Source: Lophius americanus
Taxonomy: Eukaryota > Chordata > Actinopteri > Lophiiformes > Lophiidae
Direction: 5' to 3'
Length of the DNA stretch: 64,000 bases
Assembly (NCBI GenBank): GCA_037951165.1
Contig: JBBDHG010000019.1
Coordinates: 10,332,001 to 10,396,000, forward strand
The notes beneath the pieces were generated by a model. The model did not search any database. It worked only from the letters and a program-made list of their open reading frames with translations, and was not told the DNA's origin. Position numbers and translations under genes: made by a program. Below, piece after piece: positions 37,319 to 49,580 of this stretch. How positions within the stretch are numbered: position 1 is the stretch's first letter; the number at the start of each line of letters is the position of its first letter.

Positions 37319-37923
37319 GTTTTAAAGTTTGTCCCTTAGCATTAGCAAACATTAGCATACACATTAGCCAGTTAGCTAACAGCTTGTCATTTATTATCTA
37401 AGCTATGCTAAACATTGTAGGCCTACTCATATCTCAGCATGCTCAATGCTACCGTTACAACTTACTCTCTCTACGGTAGCAAAATTATCAGGATGGTGAA
37501 TGCAAAGGTGAATAGTAAGATTTGTGGTATTACCTCCTTTACCAACGACTGTAGCCAAACATTTTTTAGCTGGGGGAAAAAGTATTTCAGCCGCTGCATT
37601 TCCCTTCACCGAGTCTGACAACTTCTTAAAAGACACAAGACACTAGGAGCTGTTGGGTCTGTACAAACCTTTGGGCAAGGGTCTATGGCAACACACACCT
37701 GGCATCACACACCATGTGCGCTCGGTTGTTTACATTGTGACTATGTAGGGAGCGAGGGAGACAGAGAAACATGACCGAGAAACGAGTGTTACAAAGCTTT
37801 TTTCATTTAAAAATGCCGTTGTTAAATACTATAATATCTTGGTTGGATTATTTACATTATATTCATATTTTCATATTTCAATGGCGGCAATTATCTCAAA
37901 ACCGGTATATCGCAACATGCCTA
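37319..37923 (-). mobile_element. hAT transposon 5' portion
   Basis: On the minus strand the outer end near 37919 reads ggcatgttgcgatataccgg then ttttgag, a hAT-like terminus. About 280 bp further in begins a frame with a BED-type zinc finger (separate entry). The rest of the element, including the catalytic domain, is missing beyond about 37320, where sequence rich in ttagc blocks begins. Confidence 0.55.
37427..37636 (-). pseudogene. hAT transposase N-terminus with BED zinc finger
   Basis: A 69-residue frame. BED fingers bind the transposon's own ends. Visible: KKCLATVVGKGGNTTNLTIH (residues 24-43) and HLCIHHPDNF. GKGGNTTNL is the BED core, with His 43 and His 47/48 in the expected ligand positions. 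Only Cys 26 remains of the expected upstream Cys pair, so the finger is probably broken. The start at 37636 is the first Met of the frame, and the family start may lie upstream. The frame ends before any catalytic domain, so this is a truncated remnant. Confidence 0.6.
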
Positions 37924-38468
37924 ATACAGATGACGCTATTTAGCTGGTGAAATGATTTACTCTGATTGAAGGCAGCAGCTTAATGTCTACACACAGACAT
38001 GCACATGGCTCTATACATAAGCAGTCTAAATTTGAAAACTCACACACTAAAAGATACACGCGGCCTTGAATAAAAAAGTAATATGAGATAGAGAATAAAA
38101 ATGCATTGGTGCTGCCCCGTATCACTCAAAACAGAGCAACATTGAGATTAAGTGTTATACTGCTGAGAGAAAGAAGCAGAATTGTGATTTGTGAAATGCT
38201 AGATATCATATATTCATTTCTGTTCCTGCATGTTTGTTTGTTTTGTGTTTGTGTGTGGGTGCGCATGTGCGTGTGTTTGTGTCCATTGTGGCCCTAGGGT
38301 CGTGGAGGACATATTGACAAAAAATAAACAGTTCTCAATCTCTGGCCTGTGATTATTGCTTCATTGTAGATATATGCTGTGGGCCAGTGGCAGCTGCAAG
38401 GCCAGCCTCTTGCTCAACAATAGAGACAAAAAGGGAAGAGCAGAGAAGAAGAAAATTACAGTACCAAG
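37924..38468. other. Unique DNA
   Basis: TG-rich at 38240-38282. Short frames only. Confidence 0.4.
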
Positions 38469-38830
38469 TAGGGCTGGGCGATTCTGGCTAAAATGAGAAT
38501 CGCTGATTTTTTGCTTCTAATATAGATTGCGATTCCCTCCGCAATCTTAACATTTAGTTCATCATATACTCCGTTATATACATGATAAAAAATAGAGCGC
38601 CATGCGTTGTCTCTGTGTAACACAGCTAGATATGTGCAGGCTCTAAAGGGTCAATTCCCGCAGCTCCACAGCGCTCTGGAGCGGGTGCAGATTTATTTGC
38701 AAGCCTGACCAAGTCTGGGAGACTATTGACTGAGCCCGGCCAGAAAGCAGCCGACCTTCTGTTTCATGTCCGAATCCGACTGTGTCCAACGAAGTTAACA
38801 CTAGCTGAAGCACAGAGTTTTCACACTTTC
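38469..38830 (+). mobile_element. hAT-type remnant, one terminus
   Basis: The outer end tagggctgggcgattctggc at 38469 matches, in inverted form, the end of the element at 346-700. Inner sequence 38700-38790 (gactattgactgagcccggc, atgtccgaatccgactgtg) also matches 402-470. No transposase frame is found. Confidence 0.6.
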
Positions 38831-39339
38831 ACACAGTGGATGTTACCATGATTGTGGCTCTCGTCTATTTACCCTGATTACTCATGTCGGAGTAAACCAC
38901 TGTAAAAGGGTCTGTTGAGTTAACTCAACGTCAAATAGCTTTTTTTACCAATCAAACAGAAACATTATAAACTGTCATCAGCAGTATACTCAAACTGGAA
39001 TCTTAACATTGACGAACTGCTTCGTTAGACTCTACATCCAGAACTAAATCAAATCCCTCCGTATTATCGGTTTCCCTTAATGGTTTTCGGTTTTTGTAAA
39101 TTTAAAATGTTATTGAAGACAAGTTTTTCTTTTAGTCCTTCGTGGTTTAAGGAAGAACTAAACACAATGTAGTAATTGTACTACATAACAATTAAAGTCT
39201 AGATACACACAGCTACGTAAATGTCACCAAAAAAACACATCCAATACTGAAAAGTTACAAAGTTACAGAAACAGAAAGTAGATACATTACTTTTATTTTA
39301 CTGATAAGCTGGTTTTCACAATGGAAATGTCTTAAAGCA
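38831..39339. other. Unique DNA or hAT interior
   Basis: Contains a 16-bp near-palindrome, gttgagttaactcaac, at about 38917-38932. This may be the interior of the same hAT-type element, since its inner motif recurs downstream. No frame of note. Confidence 0.4.
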
Positions 39340-39530
39340 TCATGTTGAATTGGCTTTCATGACCGAGCTCGACTTTGGGTATCACTGACGTCACAGAGCC
39401 CATCTTGAACCCGAACAAAATTTCTGAAAATCTGTCCAGACCCGAGAAACTATTGATTGAGCCTGGTTCAAGCCCGGTGGGCTTTCCGTTCTTTATGTTC
39501 AAATCCGACCCGGCCATGATATAGATGCAT
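39340..39530 (+). repeat. hAT-type inner motif, repeated
   Basis: Reads cccgagaaactattgattga, gcctggttcaagcccggtgg and atgttcaaatccgacccggc. It has the same layout and orientation as 38700-38790, so it is either a second copy or an internal repeat of the element starting at 38469. Confidence 0.5.
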
Positions 39531-40021
39531 CAGACACAACAATGACAGTTCCATAAAATCCCAGACTAAAGGGCAGTGCATGTGCAGGTCACTGAATTAC
39601 GTCCAGATAGGGCCTGGAGGTGTTCACGTAACTAAATATGAAGGAAAGAATGGGCAGATTTAATCTGAAGGTTGTTAGGCTCAGAAAGATTTGCAGAAGA
39701 AAGAAAGACATAAAGAAAGAAAAAATGAAAGCAAGACCGAGTCTGGAAGAGCATCAACAGGCTCCTTGCCTGTTTTCTTTCTTGCCTCCCACCTTCCTGG
39801 AAGATATCAAGAGAAGGAACATTTCTAATCATCATATGACCATTGTAAGCATGACAAGTGTGTATAAACACACAAAGGTGGGCTGCTGAAATCCACTCAC
39901 TTGGAGCTATTAAGTCAATCACGCAGAACAGAGAGGTTGACAGAGGAAAGAAGCAGTGTGCACGCATGTGTGTACAGTGACTAGAAGATAAGCAATGTGG
40001 TGGGCCACTGAACTGGGGAAA

Positions 40022-40022
40022 C

Positions 40023-40101
<79 letters not shown>
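40022..40101. repeat. (AG)n microsatellite
   Basis: About 80 bp, interrupted once by a C at about 40046. The 166-codon minus frame crossing it is a simple-repeat artefact. Confidence 0.98.
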
Positions 40102-40105
<4 letters not shown>

Positions 40106-43100
40106 GACTTTCAACACAACTTTATTTCGCAAACAGTGAATTCAAACAATTCATTGAAAGTAGGTGTGTTCACATGCTTGGTGTCAGCTGGCATAGTCCC
40201 TCAAGCAAAAAAAAACATCTGTAAAAAGTCGGTGTGTAGTTTATTGTTGCACAAGTAGTGTGAAGCTGATCCTTGCACATACAGAGAAAAGACAAGTAGC
40301 CAGTAGAGACAGCAGGTAATCCAATATGAAGGGAAGAAAGAACTGCTAGTAAGTTGCCAAATTCACTTTTCTGAAAAACATAGGTAAATGTCCAACCCAT
40401 TCTAGAACAGTGTAAAAATCCCTGTCAACTTAAAACCCATGGGAAGGTCTGTCAGTGTGTGAGAGAAAGAGTGAGATAGAGATAAAAACAGTAAATACCT
40501 GTCTGAGAACAATGTGCATGAGCTGGCAGAGTCAAACAGGTGCAGAGCACCTTTTTTGTGAAGCAGTTATTGTGGGCTCTATTTGCTGGACTGTACAAAT
40601 GCACACCATACACACACACATAAAATAACTAATATTCTTTTTGTTACATTCATAGTGTTGCACCCAATAATTTAGTTCCCTCAATGAGGTAGGGGTTTTG
40701 CTATTGTCTGACTTGTTTTGCCCAAATTGACTAGTATAAATGACGGCAAAGCTTTACAAGTAAATTTGTAGTTTGAGACCTATCCACAACCTACTACTTA
40801 TGGTTAACCTTGCACAGGTTCTGTTTGTTTAAACATATACATGTACGTCAACGAAATTCACAGGAACATTATTTGTCATTTGGTCTGACGAAAATAATAA
40901 GGGGGAGAGTGTGGGTGCAGTGTTCCTTACAAAGGTAAAAAACTTTATTACAGGTCTGTGACTCATTGATTGCTCATTACCTTGCGTGCCCGCATGTTCC
41001 ACCATCGGCGTGTTTGTGTTCACTGCGGCAAAATCATCCACCATTAATGCAATTTACAGGCAGATCAGATCTGTGAAGACAATGCTGGGTACTGTATGCA
41101 CACACCTCAGTTAACGCATCACTATTTGTAAAATTGGTAAGTTATCGTACTTCAACTATGGTCGACAACTTCTATTTACAGCATCTCATGTTTCAATTGT
41201 TTTCTATTCTCCTCAGAGTAATCACTGAGTAGAAATGCCATTGAGTGAATGCCACAGACATTCTATGATTTCAGGGTCAACTGTGTGGTGAGACAGATAC
41301 AGCTGGGACATCAGCAGCTAAGTGGGCCAGGGTTCTATCAGTCAGCAGATCTGTAAGGCTTGTAACCTGCGGCGACAGGTCCTTTAAGCGCTGCGCGGAC
41401 AGAGCCGTAACAGATGCCCAGCTAAGTGCCTGATTAAAACTTAATGTGCAGAAGAAGCCGTGTGTCATTGTGTGCGTATGTGTGTGTATGTGTATGTGTG
41501 TTGCCCAGTGTTGGAGAGAATATGAAATGGGTGCCAGCCCTCCAGCAAGACAGGGGCCATGCCAGCTGCTTCTCTCCCCAGAGACGGAGCCCCGAAGCTG
41601 GGCAGTGAGGCAGGGCAGCCAGGGGAGGCTCCAGTGGGGCATGGCATAGTCGCAACACAAGTGGCATATGTGACGAGAGATTCCACTTATCAAATGAGAT
41701 TAACTTTCACATTATAATACAACCACATACCCACACAAGTGTGTGACACTTTCAAATCCCACATGATGGTTTAACCCTTGAATCCAAGTCACCAAACCTA
41801 CTTTTGATGCAAGGCTGAATATAGGCATCACCATGTTAACTGCACTGGTCAGGAATAACGAAATTTAAGAAGGTTTTTAAACAAAAGGTTGGGCCTTTGA
41901 TCAACAATGTAGACATCACAACAGACAAAACTGACTCATATCTCCTAATAAACCTAATACCAAAATCCTACTAAATCAGCAACAGCATGGGAAATGATTA
42001 AAAAACGGTTACTAGGTCAGTGTCCCTGAAGCATAAGTTAGGTCTACCTATTCCACCAGAGTGCCTTTTGGCTTCCTCAGAAATGCCACAAAAAAAAATC
42101 TGATGTACTGACATAATAGAAATAAATTAAAATTCCAAAGAATAAGCATATTATACATCATTGAAATTCCTATCACATGGCCTTTTCCCACATCACATCA
42201 ATGTATGACTCTGTATGACTATGGTATAGTACCTACTACAATTATTACTAACACATTATGAGAGAGGGGTATTCGGATCAACATGTGATGTCTTATAAAA
42301 AAAAAAAAAAGGTGCTTCTTTTCCTATGTATTCCTCTGTCAATGACTTTACTGATGATACAGAGAAAGTAATGTACAATTACTGTAAATGTTGTTTAACA
42401 CATCTCATCTCAGGGGTCATCTCATCTGTAAGCTGACCAGGATATCATTGCGTTTTTGGTCAAAATGCACACACAATCTTTGGTGGCATTACATTGCATT
42501 GTTCTTACCAGTGTGTTTTTATGTTAGCTGTCAACTTTGCATTAAAATGGACCATTAACCATTGGTGCTTTATGTGGCTTAATGTGCCACTTTACAGTCG
42601 AAGGATTTAAATAAAACAGGTTTCAAACATTTCTTAATGTATTTTGTATACGTTCACTCAAAAATGTACTTAAATTCCATGAATGGATCTTACATGTTTG
42701 AGTTTGTGTGTGTCCAGGAGTTGTGAGTAGCTTTGTGGGTCAACAAGCTAGCATCCAATAATTTACCCACTGACAGAAAATCTAATCTGCCTATCATCCT
42801 CTCCCTCCCTTCCTCCCTCCCTCCTTCTCTCTGTCTTTCCCTCCATTCCTCTCTCGCTGATTATGCCGTCAATACGGTGCGGATGAGAGGAGCTGACAAT
42901 TGACCAACCTGGATCAATATCAGCTAATAATGGAGGAGAAAAGAGCAAAGAATCGACTTAAGGAGAGGGAGAGAGACAGAGAGACAGAGACCATGAGTGA
43001 GAAGGTGATAGATAGAAAAAGTCAGTTTGATCCAATTTTGGCTGCTTGGCGTGTGGAGGTGTAAGTGGGATGATTGGTCTGTTATTGCTGGTTTAATGTT

Positions 43101-43975
43101 AGGCAATCAGAGCCCTAGTGGTCTAGATATCAACAAACATCCATCAAATTGTCCCTTCTTCTTCTCGATACCACCTCCTTCGCCTGACCGTGCAAGTACC
43201 CTGACAAACAAAACAACAATAATGAGAGCTGAACAATGGTGCCGTTTAAAAAAAAACCATGAGACAGAATTGATAGCCTTGCGTTTGCTGCTTGACCCAA
43301 AAGAAAGCTTGCTTGTGTGGGGGGTGTTGTTTGTGTTGGGGAGATCTTCACTCATTTTATTTTTTGTTTTCTTTCTTTTCGGCGGCTCCCCATCCTCCCC
43401 CCTGGCAGAGAAGCACGCTGTTGTTGATGGTGATATAATAACACAGTCAGGTGTCTGTGGCCAATTCTCTGTTATTTGGACTCTTGCGTGAATCACCATG
43501 TATTTTTTGCTTCTTTTATTTGCGCATGCTTTCTCTATTTCAACGCACCATCTTCAATTTTTCCACAAGAAGTCGTTTTCTTTTGCACAAATTACCTTTC
43601 TGTGGCCTCCCAGACACCACAATTACTGATGTTGTATAGATACTGATGGAGGTGTTTCTTTGTAAATGCAACGCTGCTACTAGCAAGAAAGTCAACACTA
43701 CTTAGTCTAATACTGCCTATTATTGAGGAGCAGGAAGATACATGAGTGACTCTAGATTGACTGAAATGCTGTTTGACTAACTACCTTATTTACTAACTGA
43801 ATGGCTTGCAACAGTACTGATTGGCTGACTGTCACTCCATTTCTGTCAACACCATGCTCAAAGATTTAAAATGATTGAGTTGCTGCGACTGCTCCCGCCG
43901 TAAACTGACACTGGATAAGAGGACAAATGTGGATGTAAGGAGGTCATGTGTGAGGAGATGTTTGCTGTCCCACCA

Positions 43976-44000
43976 TAAAATAAAATAAAATAAAATAAAG
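43976..44000. repeat. (AAAAT)n microsatellite
   Basis: Five units, followed by poly-T runs at 44026-44035 and 44058-44073. Confidence 0.9.
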
Positions 44001-44782
44001 CAGAATAAAATTTTGTTTTTGGAAGTTTTTTTTTTTCTTCAAACCTGCCATCCTGATTTTTTTTTTTTTTTTAGAAAAAACAGGTAATGTATAATGAAAA
44101 GAAAAGCTTTCTATTCTATTTTAACTTCAGCAAAATCAAGATCATGAGGATAAATTTTGATTTCCATGTACAATAATTTGTGACAAATAAGGATCACAAA
44201 CGATTTTAAATCGTAAAAATGCTTTTGCATTGTCATGAACTGTAGGTGCCCATTGTAACAACAGACAATAAGTGGCCCCCCTCATTCCTGTCTATCCTAA
44301 TATGTGCGATCCCCTGGCAGACATGCTAACGACCATGCAGAGCCACCCTGCCTTTATATTCAGCCAATATCCCCGCCAGGACTAACTAAAGGAAACAACC
44401 TGTTCTCCTTCTCATGCTGATTGCAATGTGGACAAATTGATGAGTGATGGAATAGTGGGGACAGACGAGGTTGAGGAAAAGGAGGAGAGCAGTCTTGTTG
44501 TCATTTACATATTTATAGTCCCTCGGTAGGAAGGGAGGCAGCGCTTGTTTGCGTGAGTTCGATGGACATGTCCAATTATCAACCCTGTTGTTTCCTCAAC
44601 AAGACTCTGCAAGTGTTCGACACAAACAAACATACCAAAAAAAACGTACTTGCACATTCACAGAGCCAGCTGTGCCTCCAGAGAGAACGCGCTGGTTAGT
44701 GCCATTTCAGCTGCATGCGAGCATAAGGGTCAAATGTCAGGTATGAGGTCAGATGTGTTTTAATGACAGCTGTATGTGCTTA

Positions 44783-44836
44783 TGACAGACAGAGACAGAC
44801 AGAGACAGACAGAGACACAGAGAGAGAGAGAGAGAG
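44783..44836. repeat. GACAGA/AG compound microsatellite
   Basis: Three gacagacaga-type units running into (AG)n. Confidence 0.9.
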
Positions 44837-46489
44837 GTCAATCCCAAACTGCCTGTACACATCCAAACACACATCCACACACAAAAACACACCCACACAA
44901 CAATGTTAACTCAGACTCACAGACACTATGCACAAGCCATACCCACAAAATATGGCAAACATACAAACCCAAACAAACGTAATGTGTTATTTCCATGTTA
45001 ATGTAATCCTCTTCATCACCATAGCAACAAGCATGATTGACAGCACAGGCAAGTTTTTGAGGGCCAGAAAAGAAAGAGAAAAGAGGTGTGGAGATTTTTG
45101 TACCAAATGCATCCTCTTAACCCCACCAAATAAATACATACTCCCATGCATAAAGATAAATATGCAACAATTTTCTCCAGTGTTGTCTCCCCCCAAAAAT
45201 AATGGAGGGTGCAAAACGTGAGCTGCAAGGAGGTTAACCACACTTCACGAGCAATCTGATAGCCACCCTCTCCTCTCCTCATTCCTGCAACTCTAACAAA
45301 CACACACATACAGCCTGGTTTGGGAAGCGAATATTAAAAACAAACAAACAGAGAATTGACTTGCTGAGAAGAATTACAAAGGTGCTGATTACATCTGACC
45401 CCTCACCTCTGCTGCTGAAACCCCTCCTCCCTTGTTCTCTCCTCGGTTTACATGTCAACCTTCATCACAGCCTCCTCTTTGCCAGTTTTTTAACCTCTGT
45501 GTTCTTGCTCTGGATTCCTCGCCCCCAAGATTTTTTGTCATGGTTTTGGCTTGAGGAGGATTCCTGATCAACAAACAGAGACCTGACAAATCCTGTATCA
45601 TACTGCGAAAGCACTATAAATTTGTCAGCCATGCATATTGAATAGAAAAGGCGAGACCAAAGAAACCGAAGGGTGGAGATGAGGATTAAAAAGGAAAGCA
45701 GAATAAATAAAGAAAAAAACTGATTTTTAATGTCTCAGTTACCAAGAATTGGGATTTTAGTCCAGCTTTGTATGTGAGACCAGTCTTATCCTACACATGG
45801 CTTGTGTGGGACATGTAGTAGGGCTGTCTGATCTGCTAAACGACTTAACTGTGTAAAGCTACTTAGGCCTCTGATATGCAATTGTCAACAAGCAAGCAAC
45901 CTGGATTATGAGCTGGTTAGACGGAGAGGTCAACAGTGTAAATGCCCCGTTAACACTGGGAAATGCATATTTTGCCTCCAAGTTACTAACGTAACGGTTA
46001 GAGAATGTATTGCACAATTAACCCTTCCGGTTGAATGCTTTGAGGAGGCTGTAACATGAACCCCCAACACATAACAGGAAGAAGTGTCCGCGTAACCTCG
46101 AAGATGGGATTTTACTGAACAGTCACATCTGAAACCTGTTCTTGTTAAATGAGAAAAAAACAAGACCACAACTTAAGGACAATCAAGCTTAATGCCATCA
46201 CTTAAATCCTAATTAACCTATCCCTGACTCGCTAAAGCTTCATTATGTGGGAGATAAATTATGGTAGATACTCTTTTAGCTATGAGGATTCTTAGGGGTG
46301 TCCATATGTGCATTAGCATTATGGGAAAAACTAACCGCAATGAAAGGCTCCAAAGTCCAAATATAACTTACAACTCTAAAATTCTATTTTTTATTTTATA
46401 TGTATATATCGATCCCAAACTGCATATATAAATCCAAGCACACATCCACACACAAAAACATAAAAATAAAATTTACAGTACATTTCGAA

Positions 46490-46498
<9 letters not shown>

Positions 46499-46548
<50 letters not shown>
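46499..46548. repeat. Compound (TA)n(CA)n microsatellite
   Basis: TA at 46499-46535, then CA at 46536-46548. Confidence 0.97.
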
Positions 46549-48158
46549 TATACAGTAACTTAGCAAGATGCTGTCTGAATGGTGGCTGATATCTAAGTTC
46601 ACATTATGAGTCTCATTTTCAGATTTGATTACCTTAAGGGTTGTCATTCATACAGTAATTACAAGAGACCAGTATCAAGCTCTTGTGTAAACTCTCCAAA
46701 ATAGCAGGCAGGCGCACAATGAAAGGTTTTTACATGAGTCATCTCCATCACCAACAACCACCATTGTTTTTGTGAGACAACTGATGATAGTCAAACCAAA
46801 CACCTGAGTTCATTTCACATAGATGCATATTGGATTTGTATCCAATCAGGGAACGAATTGACTCAAATCTGATATTGGAAATTTGAGTTCCTGCAGACTT
46901 GAAAAAAATCCGATTAATGCCACATTAAGGCAAGAACAATTGGAATTGGGTCGCTTCAATCTGGTTACGTGAGCCTTGCCTATTAAAAACCCAGTCTTAC
47001 ACTTTCAATGAGCCTCACATACATGTACAATTTTAGAAAGAAAACACTACACCAGTGTACCTGATCAGAAACATATCACTGATGCGCAGTCATCTGAATC
47101 CCGTGATACAGATTGTTGGGTCTGTTATTCCTTTCTCTATCATCCTCTACAACTCAGAGGCTCTGTCAGACTCTCTCTCTTTCCCTGACTCACACACAGA
47201 CACACTGCTTCTAATGACAGCAGTGTGATAGTTAACTGGTGCTGAAGTGGAGTTGCAGTGGTGTGGCAGGGGTTGATTTGGCAGCAGTCACAGCTGAAAG
47301 GCTTTTATTCTGCATGGTAGAAAGCACAGAGATGGACATACACTAAGACCCCCGAGGGAAGCACACATACACACAGCGCAGTGACAGTCAAAGGGAGCGT
47401 GTTTGTTGGACCTTCAGCAGAAAAAATTGAGGAGGGTGAGAGAAAGAAAAAAAAACAGCCAAAGACGGAAGAAAAACCCCGGGATGATGTTGCTGTATTT
47501 TCTAGGAGAAAAACTGCTGCTATTTTCTATTTCACAAAGAGTTATGCGGCAGTGTCTAGGGCTATCGATCAGTGAGCTCAAAATATTCACACATGATGCT
47601 GTTGTTTCAGAAGAAAGCCTCTTTGCATCCTCCTAAAAATCAGTAGAATGGCCAAATACTTAACCCCACTCCTCACTTGTCCCATATCAATCTTGAGTTT
47701 GTGTTCTTCTATGGAGTAATGCAGTGGTTTCCTCAGAGTTTTATAAGCATTCAATGCATAATCCGACTAATCTTAAAATGAGTTCAAGTGAATTAACTGA
47801 AATAAACTAATTAGCTCTGTTAACAATGACTTTTCAAAATTCTATCTCCTCAATTAGCATGTGCAGCACAGTAATATCAATCAGTCTATTTGGTGCTGCC
47901 TTTTTCAAACCAATGGTTAAAGAAAAAAAGATACTAAATTTCTAGTAAACCCAAAGATGACAACAGCCTATGTAGATGTTTTTTAAATCTGAGTGTTACC
48001 AGGTAGGAGACAAAGATAAGACAACAAGAAAATAGAAATAAAGGAGCCCGGCATCAGCTTTTCAACCCTTATACAGTCTGTAAACACGCATTCATTCTAA
48101 TCTTAAAGGGAGATATGGATACAAATGCAGAGCACAGCTGAGGGGCAAATGAGAAGGA

Positions 48159-48916
48159 ATATAATAATAATAATAATAATACATTTGATTTATAACACAT
48201 CTTACATTTGGATCAAATCTCAAAGTGCTACAAAGTAAAAGCAGATAGAAGCATCAATAAAAAATAAAATAATAACTATATAAAAGCATGACCAAAAAGC
48301 AGCAATGTTAATTAAAGTTATAGGTTCTGCTAAAAAGGAACGTTTTAAGTCCTTTTTTAAATGTGTCAGTCGTCTGTGGAGCCCTCGGATGGTCAGGGAG
48401 GGTATTCCACAGACGAGGGGGAGCAGAACAGAAGGCCCCTTCACCCATGGTGCTGAGCTTAGTCCGGGGAAGGAGGAGGCGGTATGAGTGGGTAGAACGG
48501 AGGGATCGTGTTGAGGTCAGTGGGGTGAGTAGTTCTATCAGGTAGGGGGGTGCGTTACCATGGATGCACTGGTGAGTGAGGAGAGAGATCTTATAATCAA
48601 TCCTTTTGGAGATGGGAAGCCAATGAAGGGAATGAAGAATGGGGGGGATGTGTTTGTGTTTACGAACTCTCATCAGGATCCTTGCAGCACTGTTTTGAAC
48701 ATACTGAAGTCTTTGAAGACTTTTTATCAGGGATCCCGATGAGAAGTGCGTTACAGTAATCCAGTCTGGAGGAGACAAACGCGTGAACCAGCTTTTCAGC
48801 ATCACTCAAGGTGAGTGAAGAACGGAGTTTGGAAATATTTCTGAGATGATAAAAGGAAATCTTGCAGATGTGTTTGATGTGGGATTCAAAAGTGAGTTGG
48901 GGGTCGAATATGGCGA
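48159..48916 (-). mobile_element. L2 LINE, 3' third
   Basis: A minus-strand L2 copy, 5'-truncated near 48916. It ends with the family 3' sequence (gttataaatcaaatgtatta on the minus strand) and an (ATT)n tail at 48159-48181. The element at 60440-62774 is the same family in the other direction and shares the C-terminal protein and 3' end. Confidence 0.85.
48308..48805 (-). pseudogene. L2 ORF2 C-terminus, 165-codon open frame
   Basis: This is the C-terminal part of the L2 reverse transcriptase polyprotein, after the catalytic palm. Recognisable: LQRLQYVQNSAARILMRVRK, PPILHSLHWLPISKRIDYKI, SLLTHQCIHGNAPPYLIELL, TMGEGAFCSAPPRLWNTLPD and FKKGLKTFLFSRTYNF, in family order and ending at the usual C-terminus. 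Upstream, in another frame (48916-48780), are FDPQLTFESHIKHICKISFY and LSDAEKLVHAF, showing a frameshift near 48730-48790. Catalytic motifs are absent, so it is inactive. Its open frame suggests a younger copy than the one at 60440. Confidence 0.85.
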
Positions 48917-49504
48917 TCTAGGACTCATTATTACACGCATAAGACTTTTATCAAAGGACCGTTTATTGGTTTGGGCATAAGAAGAAACATTTCCGCGAGA
49001 ATATATATAGAGAAGGGTGCAGAAATTTGATTATGATTTGGGTTAGATACTAAAGAAGAATCGACAAGAATACAAAAATGTAGATTGATCACAATATGTG
49101 AAGGGATGTCCAAACAACATGAATTTATCGCACTCACTGACCACAATCATTTGAATGTAAAATGTTTTTTTTCTAAACCTTCTATTAGTGTATAAACAAG
49201 GAAGAATGAAACTCACAGATGAGGATTAATTTTGTCCTCAGATTTAATGGCAGATATCATTTAAAACTATATACACTACCATTTCTGCAAGAAGGATTTC
49301 TGTCAATTTTAAAATCCAATTCTGATCCTGACTTTACAGGAACACACATGTATGAGTAACTGCAGGGAGTACGGACTGCTGCTACAAGACCTTTCTAGTA
49401 TAGTGTTTCTCTCTCGCTGGTTTGACTATGGCACTTATCTGCCTACTGCAGAGAGAGGAGAGCAGATACCACACAGATGAGATCCACTACCAGTGTGTGT
49501 CTGG

Positions 49505-49505
49505 C

Positions 49506-49544
<39 letters not shown>

Positions 49545-49580
49545 GGTGTGTACGTGCGTGTACGTGCGTGTGCGTTTGTG
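49505..49580. repeat. (TG)n microsatellite, interrupted
   Basis: A TG run with tt, ggg and acgtgc interruptions. Confidence 0.95.

Larger units (their letters stand above)
39531..48158. other. Unique DNA with microsatellites, no gene seen
   Basis: Simple repeats are listed separately. GC-balanced patches without repeat features lie at about 41270-41460 and 41520-41660, 42845-42950 (cgctgattatgccgtcaata onward) and 44265-44470; these are possible conserved non-coding DNA. Minus frames of 138 codons (41277-41693) and 130 codons (43107-43499) and a plus frame of 154 codons (43027-43491) have no recognisable domain; the last two overlap on opposite strands. Confidence 0.4.

Noticed and set aside
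39632..40132. 166-codon minus-strand open frame, the longest in the window
   Set aside because: Its N-terminal part is translated (CT)n microsatellite giving a long Ser-Leu run, and the rest has no domain. It is a simple-repeat artefact.
41277..41693. 138-codon minus-strand open frame in GC-balanced DNA
   Set aside because: It contains a His-Thr run from a TG repeat and no recognisable domain. The DNA may be constrained, but not as this protein.
43027..43491. 154-codon plus-strand open frame overlapping a 130-codon minus-strand frame
   Set aside because: Neither has a recognisable domain, splice context or second copy. Overlap on opposite strands is typical of chance frames.
45819..45835. 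tagggctgtctgatctg, resembling a hAT terminus
   Set aside because: No matching inner sequence or partner end is visible nearby.
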